In this document: positions 53,130 to 63,790 of the stretch, piece by piece | How the letters are laid out: the number at the start of each line of letters is the position of its first letter | Position numbering within the stretch: position 1 is the stretch's first letter | Assembly: GCA_012934845.2 (NCBI GenBank) | Contig: WNNJ02001841.1 | Coordinates: 49,310-113,309 of the forward strand | Origin: Pomphorhynchus laevis | Lineage: Eukaryota > Acanthocephala > Palaeacanthocephala > Echinorhynchida > Pomphorhynchidae | DNA: 64,000 bases | Reading direction: 5' to 3' | Program-made: the position numbers and the translations under genes | Notes under the pieces: generated by a model | Seen by the model: the letters and a program-made list of their open reading frames with translations, nothing else | Database searches by the model: none | What the model was told of the DNA's origin: nothing

Positions 53130-53215
53130 CTCAGTTCCAGCGGGATCTGAGCCCTCCAGCCGATCCGCCGCTCTCCGACTGAACCACCCGGGGTCTTTTA
53201 CCCCACCCCACCCCG
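53130..53215 (-). other. tRNA-like / SINE-head segment
   Basis: The minus strand reads GGGTGGTTCAGTCGGAGAGC and then GGCTCAGATCCCGCT. TGGTTCAGTCGG resembles an A box and CTCAGATCC a poor B box (GWTCRANNC mismatched). The composition is GC-rich in AT-rich surroundings. A decayed tRNA or a tRNA-derived SINE head is likely; it is not a functional tRNA by eye. Confidence 0.4.
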
Positions 53216-55050
53216 AAAAGTCCGACTATGATTGGTAATCGCGAGATGAGGAGCTTAAGAAACATTTATCGTTGATCAGGGGAAGTCCTCTCGAAAAGAA
53301 GAATTAAATAAGCTAACTGAGTCTACGTATTTTACATTGCAAATTAAAAATAATGCAAAATAAAAGTTAAATAGTTAAATAATAAAAAAAATAATTAATA
53401 ATAAATAATTGTTTGGTAAAATGATAAATAAAAAATGATAAATTATCTAGAGATAGCTTAAGTACCCAAGAGGCGCACTTTGGTAGAAAAACAAACGGTA
53501 TGTAGAACGCAACAGCTGAGAAAGAGATATTGTGTATTTACATTAATGTCATGAAAGCACCATCGTTACTTGAAAAAACCTTTCGCTTTTTGAAAAAGAA
53601 AACGTGTTAAATCAAAATTCGATATTAGACTGGAAAATTAGAATATGATAGTATAACAAATAAAATTTAAAATACTTAACTTGATCGAGGGCTTGGTCCG
53701 GGTGAAGTTAACTTGCTTGAAGGTTCGCATGGAGAGTGTCGAGCCAAAATAATTCAAGCTGAATTATTCCTAGAATAAGGTATCACTCGGCAATGATGTT
53801 ATACTAATTAGCTATGAATCTAAGATTATCTGATAAATGAACCCTAAATCAAGGTATTAATAACTGTTTGGATTTTAGAGGATCAGAGCTTGAGCAATAT
53901 GTTTATATCGAAAGGATTGAAGTGCGTATGTTGACTCATGTGATCATGGGTCAGTATGTGAACCACGCACTTACTGTGTTTTTACAGTGAATCAAATCAC
54001 TTAACAAACCGCATGAAATCACGTTGTACACTTAGTATCTAAGCTAATGTTCACATATACCCATATTTTGAGGGTATACAATTTTTAGACATAATAAGCG
54101 ATACCTTGTTTTATAAATGTGACGGACGAGTCTTTTCCCATTCTCCATGTATTTATATAATAGATTCCATATTCAACAAAGATAATAGGAACCTTTTTTG
54201 ATAAAAATTCAATATATGACAAAAACAAAGATCACGAGTATCTAAATGTGCTCAAAATTGGTTCCTATATTGTTTTTCTTATGTATTATTTGTTCCGCTG
54301 AGAACGGAATCATTGCCAGACGTCAAGGCGGGAAAACAGTTCAATCAACTGGAGTAGATACATGCCCAAATTTTCATTGGCGCCTATCATAGCAGATAAG
54401 ATTGTCTGTGTTTAAATCCCTCTTTTGAAAATAAATTTTAATAAAGATTTATTTGAGCTGGATTAAATTCTTTGATCCAGCTCCGATGATTCTTTGCCAA
54501 TAAATGGATCACTATCAACTATTTAAAATAAATTATAATGTTGTCACCGCTTCAATGCCTATTACAATAAACGATCTATTACTGCAATAAACAAGCGAAT
54601 TTTGTTGTATTGATGTGATCAAAATTTGCCTAGACGACTATACTTGAAAAAATATTTACAGTCGGAAACAGGTGTAATAGATCGAAAATATAGTTGGTGT
54701 TTAATCCATACTACAAAGAAATTCGCTAAGATGGCTCAGACATCTGAAGAGTCACGAAGACAGATGAATTTAAATACATATTTTAAAAACGTTAAGCATT
54801 AGAATTTAAAATGATTTTGAGCATAACGTATCAGATATGTTCTGACCTGTTCTAGGTACATTGCCGAATAACAAATCTAAAATATAAATTTCGATTGTCA
54901 ATTGAAAAATGATAGTATTTATAATTTTACTACATCCTTGTTTTGAATAGGTCATTTAAAACATTTGGCTAAATAATATTTTAATAAAACTGTTGTATTA
55001 ATGTGGCAAATGGAATTAATCAATACTGCTCGACCTTTTATCACTTTTAT
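53216..55050. other. AT-rich intergenic sequence
   Basis: No gene, RNA or named repeat recognised. Confidence 0.4.
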
Positions 55051-55054
55051 TTAG

Positions 55055-55245
55055 TTATTACAAGAAGGCGAGGAAACAGGAATATTTTTTTTGATTAGAA
55101 AAATCCAATATTTCGACGGCACTACGGCACGTCATCTTCAGGGTTGTAATTAGCTAGAACACTTATAAAGAAAATTTATAAAAAACACCTATAAAGAAAA
55201 TTTATTATTAAAATTTATTATTTCCTCGCCTTCTTGTAATAATTC
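55055..55245. mobile_element. PLE-end foldback
   Basis: TTATTACAAGAAGGCGAGG (from 55055) and its complement (to 55243) bracket a segment that carries a minus-strand hammerhead core at 55111-55141. The segment TAATTAGCTAGAACACTTATA inside it recurs inverted at about 35370-35395, just 3' of LINE C, so the same repeat family sits there too. Confidence 0.65.
55111..55141 (-). ncRNA. Hammerhead core of a PLE end
   Basis: On the minus strand CTGAAGA, T, GACG(T)GC ... GCCGTC as stem II with one bulge, then GAAATATTG. It is the ordinary CTGANGA-stem II-GAAA order. Core position 7 is A, which is tolerated. Confidence 0.6.
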
Positions 55246-55249
55246 GGAT

Positions 55250-56430
55250 TGAAAACGAATTTTCTCTTTTATTTAATTGAGAAATTTGTTAATTGTAAAG
55301 CCTAAAATATAAATTAAATTTTTGGACATTTATCTATTTCTCTCGGTAGCACATCAAATCACATTATCGAATTATTTATGGCTATATAACTGGTGTATTC
55401 AAAAATGTAAAATCACATATTTTTGTCCTTATATAATAAACATGCTTTTACTTTGTTCAATTCTTAATTAATAAATGTGTTCAATACGTAATTAATTTAT
55501 CAATAATAATTAATAAATTCATAATTAATTATTAAATATTTTTAATTAATAAATGTGACCTGTGATTTAACGTCACATGTGATTGCTAACATCAAAATAC
55601 TAATCCGCAAAAACCTAGGTTATTATATTTCTGTCGTTAATTTAAAACAGAAGCGATGTTTCGACATTTATAAATAGTTTTATCATACAAAACGAAAATT
55701 GTTTTAGTAAAATGCATGATAAGCTACATCCTTTAGGAAACATAGCTGCATTAACGAGATAGCCCTAGAATCCAATGTAGCTGTTGATAATTTCATATAT
55801 TCAAAGTTTTGATGATAAAATTAATGTCACAATATTTATGAAACTTTTTATTTTTGCTTTAAATTAAACCATTTGAAAAAGTTGAATAGAAGGTGACAGA
55901 GTAAATCAGAAACAAAACTTAAAATTTGAGCAAGTTAATAACTAAATTGCTTGTTTTAAATACGTCTTCCTAAATCGCTTAAACGAAAGGTACTTCATTT
56001 CTAAAAAGTTATTGTAAAGCAACACCTATGAGCAGTACATTTACAATAGCTAAAGTGATATGTCACAACCAATCATTTAACAGCGAACGCAACAGATTGT
56101 GATTAAACTGTACTTAGACTCGCCTTTCAACGGATATTTAAAAAAAACATCAGCTAAGTAAAAAAGCAGTTAAGTATAAATAGTTAAGTATAAATTAGCT
56201 TTTCATTTGGTTAAATACAAATTTGTGTGTCATTTATATTTGGAAAAAGAACAAGCACTAGGTTCATATGTAGTGCTTTTAAATGTACATTAAACCCTTT
56301 CTGATTATATCAATAAAATACTTAAAGTAATTTAAGCACACTTCAAGAAATATTGCAAGGTAATCGAAATTAATACTGGTATAAAACACTATTTCAGTAT
56401 TAATTCTACAAAAGAATTTTTATAGACATC
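55250..56430. other. AT-rich intergenic sequence
   Basis: Nothing recognised besides the RT fragment that starts at about 56440. Confidence 0.4.
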
Positions 56431-56439
56431 TATATTTAG

Positions 56440-57010
56440 AAAATAAAAGGTGTTCCGATAGAAGGTAATAGTAGCCTAATTATAGCTGACTTATTTTTAA
56501 GCTTTATAGAATATAAATTTGTTCATAACTGTGTAAAAATAAGTCTAAATTATATAAAGATATTAAATATATGTTTCGATACATTGATGATATATGTGTA
56601 TTTAATTCTAATAATTTTAATTCAATTAGTGAACAAATTTATCTAGAAAGCCTTATTCTTAACAAAACCAACATTAATGATAAAGAAGGTGTATATCTAA
56701 ATATGAACATTAAATTAACATCAATTAAAACTACTATTAATTTATATCGTAAAGATGACATATTTCAATTTACAAGAAACATATTTTTGCATGAACATTC
56801 ATGCATACCATATAATATTAAATATAATACATTAAATAATAAAACTTTTAAGAATTGCAAAAATTTGTAATGATATTGGTTTTCTTCAATATCATTCAAA
56901 TAATTTAATAGATACATATTTTAAACTAGGTTACTATAAAAATAACATCAAGCAGAAAATAGTAAAATATATAAATCAACAAAATAATATAAAGAATAAA
57001 TTTAAACTCT
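56440..57010 (+). mobile_element. RT fragment of a PLE-like retroelement (Naiad-like), copy 1
   Basis: KGVPIEGNSSLIIADLFLSF near 56450-56510 corresponds to the GIPMGTNCAPLLADLFLYSY motif, and MFRYIDDICVFNS (56571 onward) to the FRYIDD box. LYRKDDIFQFTRNIFLHEHS and IPYNIKYN follow as in the invertebrate RT family KRDDFxFxxxNFPxxxSNIP. I take this family to be PLE-related (Naiad-like), but that placement is from memory. The protein is broken and AT-biased. Confidence 0.6.
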
Positions 57011-57099
57011 TAAGTGGAAGATATTTATGGATGGATAATAAATAATATACTTTGTATAAGAATAATATGATAGATAGTTTTATCAGAGGAAATAAATCA

Positions 57100-57190
57100 T
57101 TAGCATGTATTTGGCCCCACTGCTATGTTGGGTAGAGGAGTTCGGGGCCGAAACCTGATAGCATAGCAGTTCCTCCTTATGACCTCTAAT
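57100..57190 (+). other. Decayed ribozyme-repeat segment
   Basis: GGCCCC/GGGGCC and CTGCTATG/CATAGCAG pair, and GGGGCCGAAAC is a stem II-GAAA strand, but no CTGANGA is left (CCTTATGACC stands in the likely place). Probably a dead member of the permuted ribozyme class. Confidence 0.35.
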
Positions 57191-57239
57191 TCTTATTATG
57201 AATTATTAGCAGTTCCTCCTGAGTGGAACTCTTAAGTGG

Positions 57240-57502
57240 CAAAATATATAAAGATATAAAATATATGTTTCGATATATAGCAATTTATCTCTAGCAATTT
57301 TATTCAAAAGGCGAACAAATTTATCCAGGTAGCCTTATTCTTAACAAAACCAATATTAATGATAAAGAAGGTGTATATCTAGATATGAACATTAAATTAA
57401 CATTAACTAAAACTACTATTAATTTATATCGTAAAGATGACATATTTAAATTTACAAGAAACATATTTTTGCATGAGCATTCATGCATACCATATTTTTG
57501 AA
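57240..57502 (+). mobile_element. RT fragment of the same PLE-like family, copy 2
   Basis: Repeats 56550-56815 with about 90-95% identity, including the end CATGCATACCATAT. It is interrupted at the YIDD box. The two copies are direct repeats separated by about 430 bp. Confidence 0.65.
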
Positions 57503-58299
57503 AATATCCATGATTGTTGCAAGTAAATAATGATTCAAAGGAATTGGAAATGATTTATTCCCTACAAATGAAATATGTTGCTAGTGCCACAATCAACTGA
57601 TTTTATGCCACTTCCGATATTTCAGTGACTTGTTAGAAAATTATTCAACTTAAAAATGAATTATTCTTTTTGTTTTTTAATATTAATTTAATATCAAATT
57701 TTTGTATTTTAATTTTGTGGCTTAAATAACAACATGTTATTTAATACATTCTTATAAATTTAATTTGTGTGACTATCAGTAGCCCTGATTAACAAATCTT
57801 TTGCATAAATTGTATTTTTCTATTATCGTTGCTTAAACCCTTTTAAAAATATTATATTATCATCGTTTATTTTAATAAAGCTATTTACATAACTAAAAAA
57901 TCATTTATCTGAATTGTTGTAGTCAAAAAAATTTGTAATAAAAACAAATATAAACTAATATAATCATATACATCATATATAACCATATATTTAAATATAT
58001 GGTTATATAATTTAATAATTAATATGATAATTTAATATAATTTTTAATATATAATTGATATATAACCATACAACAATATCAAGTTATCTATTTATATATT
58101 ATAAATATATAAATATATTATATTAAAAGAGATAATATTTCAATAAAATGTTTCATATATTAAAATTATATATTAAAATATATAATTTTAATATATAAAA
58201 TAATATGGAATATTTTCATAAACATAACCATATATAATAAATAATTGCATTTGTATCGAACATAGTCATTTATAAACTGTATAATTTTCATTATATGAT
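57503..58299. other. AT-rich sequence
   Basis: Nothing recognised. Long runs of ATAT-type repeats occur at 57950-58250. Confidence 0.4.
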
Positions 58300-58358
58300 A
58301 TATATAGTTATTATAGGAACGAAGAAGAAAATATCCTTTATTTGATTAAAATTCTATA

Positions 58359-58386
58359 TTTCGATAGCTCCTGCTATCATCATCAG
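58359..58386 (-). ncRNA. Hammerhead core of the PLE end
   Basis: Minus strand: CTGATGA, T, GATAGC-AGGA-GCTATC (6-bp stem II), GAAATATAG. There is one extra U between CUGAUGA and stem II. The other arm at about 59476-59502 (+) has the same with stem GATAGC/TCTATC weakened. Confidence 0.62.
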
Positions 58387-58747
58387 GATTACAAAAAAAT
58401 TTCACAATTTGTTTCCTCCGTGTTTCCAACATTTATAAAAATTAAAGCATTGATGGGCCCCGCATTTCTACTTAAAAGAAAAAGAAAATACTGGAAACAA
58501 AACAATCATACACTAAAATTTTACACACATTTTAAAACAACAAAAAGAAAGAAAAAAACAATCATAAAACAAAATAAAATTAAAATCATAAAATAAATGA
58601 CAAAAAATATGAATTTAATAATAAAATAATGTAAAATTAAAGTAATAAATTATAATTTAATCTAAACCAAAACAAAATAATAATACAATTAGAAAAACGA
58701 ATTGAAAAAATTAAAGTAATGTAATATTGGAATAATTTATTATAATG

Positions 58748-59078
58748 TAAGGTTGTAATCGGATTTATTATTAAGCATTAAATTAGATTCTTTTTTAATA
58801 TAATACGCTTCTTGAATAATGCGAGATAACAAGTTACTTTCAAATGATAAAATAGATGCATTTTCAAAATCGACGGAATGATTCAAACTCACAAAATGCT
58901 AAGCAACAGCCCTAGATTTGGTCCCTTTACGTACATTATAATTATGTTGTTTAATACGCTTAACCAAACCTTGACCCGTTTGACCAACATATACCTGATC
59001 ACATTCTTTACAAGGTATTTTATAAACAATGGCATCTTTGTTAAAATCTGGTTTACGCTTAAAAATGTTGCAAAAACA
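58748..59078 (-). pseudogene. PLE GIY-YIG endonuclease domain
   Basis: Minus-strand reading: DAIVYKIPCKECDQVYVGQT (VYK ... YVG as GIY ... YIG), GLVKRIKQHN (catalytic Arg region), then HFVSLNHSVDFENASIL and RIIQEAYYIKKESNLML (catalytic Glu region). One in-frame stop lies in the middle. The CCHH-like zinc of PLE endonucleases is suggested by C-K-E-C and H. The RT part is missing. Confidence 0.8.
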
Positions 59079-59819
59079 TAAATTAAATTTAACAACCTTA
59101 AATTAAATTATAATTATTTATTCCAATATTACATTATTTTAATTTTTTCAATTTGCTTGTTTTTTTCTAATTGTATTATTATTTTGTTTTGGTTTAGATT
59201 AAATTATAATTTATTACTCTACTTTTACATTATTTTTATTATTAAATTCGTATTTTCTTTGTCATTTATTTTATGATTTTAATTTAATTTTATTTTATGA
59301 TTCTTTTTTCCTTTTCTTCCTTTTTGTTGTTTTAAAATGTAAAATTTTAGTGTATGATTGTTTTGTTTCCGGTATTTTCTTTTTTTAAGTAGAAATGCGG
59401 GGCACATCAATGCTTGAATTTTTATACATGTTGGAAACACGGGGAAAAATTGTGAAACATTATTTGAAATTCTGATGATGATAGCAGGATCTATCGAAAT
59501 ATAGTATTTTTATCAAATAAAGGATATTTTCTTCGTTCCTGTAATAACTATATATTTGAAATAGAAGAAGATTGTGGGTTTAGTATTTATTATTAAATTA
59601 TATATTATTTTTAAATAACCATACGTAGAGAATATAATAGAATATATTTTGTGTTAAATGTGGACGGAGCCACTTAAAGGCGTCTCTGGTAATTTTATAT
59701 AACGGTACTCCGTTATTTATATATAAAGAAATATAAATATCATCATATAACCACCATATTTTCGTATATAAATATATAATTACATAGCTATTTATATTTA
59801 TATATATATAAATATTTAC

Positions 59820-60085
59820 TAATACTGAAGCAGCCAGCCTAGTGGATGAATCGTTGATTAGCGATACAAACGTCTTGAGTTCAAATCTATACAGCAAAAG
59901 TATACTGATTAAGTATATAATGAGGGTCGAAACGTGAAATTTAGGTATGGGACAGCAGACCTATGCTGTAAACTACGACGTATGCTGTCACAAACAGCAT
60001 ACAACTGTCATAGTTTACTGACAAGGGGTAAACCTGACAACATGAGTCAGGTTTCTTTCAGTTCATCAGTTCCTACTGATGAACT
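59820..60085 (+). mobile_element. tRNA-like SINE fused to a decayed ribozyme tail
   Basis: CAGCCTAGTGG matches the A box in 10 of 11 positions and GAGTTCAAATC the B box, at tRNA spacing (59835-59888). GGGTCGAAACGTGAAAT (59926 onward) and GGTATGGGACAGCAG follow as in family i, but the CTGATGA strand is deleted. Inverted repeats (GTATGCTGT/ACAGCATAC, GTAAACTA/TAGTTTAC) and a CTGATGAACT hairpin near 60060-60080 follow. Confidence 0.6.
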
Positions 60086-60089
60086 CTAA

Positions 60090-61500
60090 TCCTTATTCTT
60101 ATAAATCGTATGTTATTTATTAGTCAATTTATAAAAATTGACTTTAATTTTAAATTTCAATTTAAATTTTAACTTGTGGTAATAAAAAATTGTATAAAAT
60201 CTTATATAGTTATTTATTATTTATCTTCATATTTATTTATATATCGTAAAAATAGGTAGACTCAATTATCTGGTCTGACTTTTAATATTATATATACTTT
60301 AGCTTAAAATAATTATATCATTACAATTTTAAATTTTGATTATGTAAATAATAAATTTACTAATTTCAATTTATTTTGGTTAATTTTGACATAGCGAAAT
60401 TTATGATTGAATCTAATCAAAATTAAATTATAATTAAAAATTTTGACTTTATAATTATCTATTGCACATCTTGTGAAATACATAAATCATTTCATGATTG
60501 AATATCTCTGATTGATTTAATTTTTGGGTTGTATAAAAAAGTTTTACCAAGTTTTTATTCTCGATTATTTTGTTCAATTTTATTTTCATTATCTTTCTAT
60601 CCAGTGAATTAGTGTGATAGATAGATGAACATGATCAAATATTGCCATACGTTAATGACTAAAGCTTAGGGTGTTAGTCGTTAAAACAAAAATTTATTAA
60701 GCAAAATTATAAGTGCCACGATAGTGTTAGTTTATGACGTTTTTTAGCGTTCATGCTCGATTTTGAAGTGAAATTTTTGTTATAATTTTAACATTGTTAG
60801 AAATGAAGTTGAAAGACTGAAAATATTAATGATATCATCATTTAATATGCAGAGTAGACAGAAGTCAACACCCGATTTAATGCTAATGATTTATATTTAG
60901 TATTTATTCAACATGTCGGCAATATTTGTCATTTCAAAATATACGGCTAGCAGATAAGTCTTTTACGGATAACATACAATGCATTAGATAAGATAAAATC
61001 GTCAAATACCAGTTATCAAAGAGCGGCATGTTTCACCAGTAAGGATTACACTAAATGATCAAATGCCTTTTCGTATTGATTGTGTACTTCATTTTATTGT
61101 AAACTTTTCCTAAACTTAATTCTAAAATTTATAATCAGATCTCAAAACGATCTTGCTTACTTTAGTGAAATTCATAACAAAAAATTATTAAAGCTAAAAC
61201 AAAGGAAAGAGGAAATATTTTGATATTTCGCTAACCTCTGTATATATTTTAATATATATTTTTTTAATATAAATATATTTTGACATGACGAAATTAATTT
61301 TGACATATGAAATTCATAATTCAAGCTAATTAATATTAAATAATAATTTAAAATTTACAAATTTATAATTTGATAATGTAAATAATAAATTTACATATTT
61401 TGATTTACGTAAATTTTGTATGAATAAGATCATTTTAATCTTTGAACATGAGCATTGAATATGAACATTTTAACTAAATAAACTAAATTAAACCAATCCA
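60090..61500. other. AT-rich intergenic sequence
   Basis: Nothing recognised. GATATTTCGCTAACCTCTG near 61220 resembles the GAAATATC end of PLE repeats on the minus strand. Confidence 0.4.
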
Positions 61501-61504
61501 TTTA

Positions 61505-61655
61505 ACTAAAGGATTGGAAAAATAATAAATTTGTTTATTATACAAATAATAAATGTTTATTATACAAATAATAAAATTTGTTTATTATACAAACAATACA
61601 TTTGTTTATTACAAAAATAATAAATTTGTTTATTATTCAAATAATAAAATTGTCG
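61505..61655. repeat. AT-rich tandem repeat of palindromic units
   Basis: TTTGTTTATTATACAAATAA-type units of about 24-33 bp recur five to six times, each nearly its own complement. Confidence 0.8.
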
Positions 61656-62040
61656 GTCCCGCGGCACAGTGCTCATGCCTTAGACTGCAACAGGATAACG
61701 TTTCGTCACCATCAACATGTTGCGCGCAACGATATTTTGAGAATAAATCTCGCTGCCTCGAGATCGTCGTCCAGACTCGATCACCCTGAACTCCAATCAT
61801 GTCATTCATGCAGTGTCTTCTGCCGACGCTGTTGCAGTCCACGCGGAGCAGCTCAAACTAACTAAATACAGCTGCTTTGAGGATCAACAGTATTTGTTCG
61901 TCCCAAGCTTTGTTCGAGGTTGGCGCGGACAAGTGGAGATAAACGCGCATTCAGCTGGGTTATGCAAATAATCAGCGCAACCGTGCAACGAGGGAATGCG
62001 GAATCCATTTTAGAGTCGGCTGGTGTTCCCTCTCTAGGCA
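61656..62040. other. GC-rich island of unknown origin
   Basis: About 50% GC with sharp borders in AT-rich DNA. Frames on both strands are broken, for example DDDLEARRF-like on the minus strand and HAEQLKLTKYSCFEDQQYLF on the plus strand. This looks like old coding or mobile DNA, but I do not recognise a family. Confidence 0.35.
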
Positions 62041-62449
62041 ATTACCTTATTTGACAATTTATATATATTATTTATTTCTAATTTACTCTATTTGATTTGA
62101 TTTCTAAATTTGTTTATTATTGAATAAACAAATAATTAGGGAACTGCAAAAGGTAACAGAACATTGCACATACTCGAGAAGGCATTTAAAAAGCTGCTAA
62201 TGAACGAGATTTACTACAAATATTCGCTTCTACGCCGGTTTAAAAAGGACATTCAAATGCTGTACGACGAGTTAACAGGCACAGTAGATTCGAGATGCTG
62301 GCATCAGATGAATGGTCTTTTGCAAAATTATGGTAAAAAACTTTATATTTAAAAGGTAAGTCGTCTAAAACGTAAAGCTACCTTATTGTATGAGAAGGCC
62401 TCTGCACGCTTTTCTTTACCTGTTGACCTGGACACTCCGAATTGCACAC

Positions 62450-62700
62450 TACCTTGTGAGACACCTTTGTGTCTCACAAGACAAGATTTATAACATCACT
62501 TGTAGGGAATGTCTATCTTTTTATATTGGCTAAACTATATTGTCTCTCCTTGTGAGACACCTTCGTGTCTCACAAGACAAGATTTATAACCTCACTTGTA
62601 GGGAATGTCCATCTTTTTATATTGGCTAAACTGGCAGAACATTGTGTAAGAGAGTCGGAGAACACAAACGTGCACTGTTCACCTGCAGTAAATCAGCAAT
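62450..62700 (+). repeat. Displaced copies of the GIY-YIG segment with hairpins, inside the PLE
   Basis: TTTATAACATCACTTGTAGG and the following 50-130 bp of the endonuclease (as at 63364-63480) occur twice here, each preceded by the perfect hairpin CTTGTGAGACAC-CTTC-GTGTCTCACAAG or a near copy. The second copy runs through the zinc/Arg region to about 62700. Confidence 0.75.
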
Positions 62701-63349
62701 TGTCAATCACTCAAATACTATCCTTAGTGATTGTGAAATATCTGCTTTGGTTAAGCGTCTGGAGTTTTCGGTAACAAAGAAGTCAATGACAGCCCGTGAT
62801 GAGATTGTTGAATGGCATTCATCCCTGCATCGGGTTAAGTATATCTTGGCCGGAAATAACTTTTTGCCATTTCTAGATTGTAAAGTCAATGCGAAAAACA
62901 TCCACATTACTAGAGTGTACAGAAAAAGACAGAAACTGACACATATATTCGATGGGATAATAACCACAGCTCAGCGACTAAGTTAGGCATTTTTCGTGGG
63001 TTTTGTTTCAGGGCATACAGGGTTAGTAGCTCGCATGAGTATCTCGAGTCTGAGCTCACTCTACTAACCAGAAATTTTGTTAAGTTAGGCTATCCTTTGA
63101 ATGTGCTTCTTAAACAGATAAAGGTGTCAAAATCAATTAGTCGCAATGAGAATGTGTCACGGTCTTGTGATTTTTCTCCGATAAAACACTTCTTTACTAT
63201 TCTACACCTCGGAAACTTAAGTGTTTGTCTGCAGAGTAAGGTTAAGAATTTGATTGAGTGGTCTAAGTTAGCAATAGATATTATGGTTTCATCTCGCTCT
63301 TGTAACACAATACAATCAATAATTAAACCGTCAAAGCGTAACAAATATA

Positions 63350-63648
63350 AGCGTGTTGGCGGCATTTATAACATCACTTGTAGGGAATGTCCATCTTTTT
63401 ATATTGGCTAAACTGGCAGAACATTGTGTAAGAGAGTCGGAGAACACAAACGTGCACTGTTCACCTGCCGTAAATCAGCAGTCGCCGACCATGCGAATAC
63501 TACTGGACACACTATCGATTTTGATGGCGCCAGTATAATTTGCCAAGTTAGATCATATCATCGGCGTATTTTAACAGAATCAGTGGCAATTAAACTACTT
63601 GAGCCTAACCTCAATGGACAAAACGAATTTAATTTGCACACATTTTGA
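63350..63648 (+). pseudogene. PLE GIY-YIG endonuclease domain
   Basis: GGIYNITCRECPSFYIG is the GIY ... YIG core with the C-R-E-C half of the PLE zinc site. One stop follows where QTGR is expected, and the frame then reads LCKRVGEHKRALFTC (Arg region), ADHANTTGHTIDFDGA (zinc His) and ILTESVAIKLLEPNLN (Glu region). Confidence 0.88.
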
Positions 63649-63698
63649 CTAGTATTTTGGTTTTTGTCGCTCAACTGTTGTCTCTTTTCAGATTCATC

Positions 63699-63727
63699 CT
63701 GACGATGTCCACAATTGGTGGAAGAAA
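63699..63727 (+). ncRNA. Hammerhead core at the PLE 3' end
   Basis: CTGACGA (core position 7 = C), TG, TCCAC-loop-GTGGA as 5-bp stem II, A, GAAATATTG. It lies about 50 bp after the PLE coding region, where PLE hammerheads are expected. Confidence 0.62.
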
Positions 63728-63790
63728 TATTGATAACAGAATCTTAAACGTTTTAACGTTTTTTGGCTGGGTTTTGCCCTAAAACCATTC

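Larger units (their letters stand above)
58300..59562 (-). mobile_element. Penelope-like element, 5'-truncated with inverted terminal arms
   Basis: Arms of about 430 bp (58300-58745 and 59100-59562) are inverted copies of each other: GGAACGAAGAAGAAAATATC at the left and its complement at the right, then GTGTATGATTGTTTTG and others inward. Between them a GIY-YIG endonuclease reads on the minus strand. A 3' end copied in reverse at the 5' side is the known PLE arrangement. Both arms carry the hammerhead signature. Confidence 0.82.
62150..63790 (+). mobile_element. Penelope-like element, rearranged copy
   Basis: N-terminal PLE piece (62164-62352: AFKKLLMNEIYYKYSLLRRF and LQNYGKKLYI), RT remnant (NNFLPFLDCKV and ITRVYRKRQK near 62850-62935, the FLDV/YRKP motif), GIY-YIG endonuclease (63350-63648) and a 3' end with a hammerhead core (63699). 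A block of the endonuclease is also present out of place at 62450-62640. Several stops and deletions make it dead. Confidence 0.82.

Noticed and set aside
53130-53215. Functional tRNA gene
   Set aside because: The B box is poor and no full cloverleaf can be drawn; kept only as a tRNA-like segment.
61553-61865. Overlapping frames across the GC-rich island
   Set aside because: All begin in the AT tandem repeat and end early; no domain recognised.
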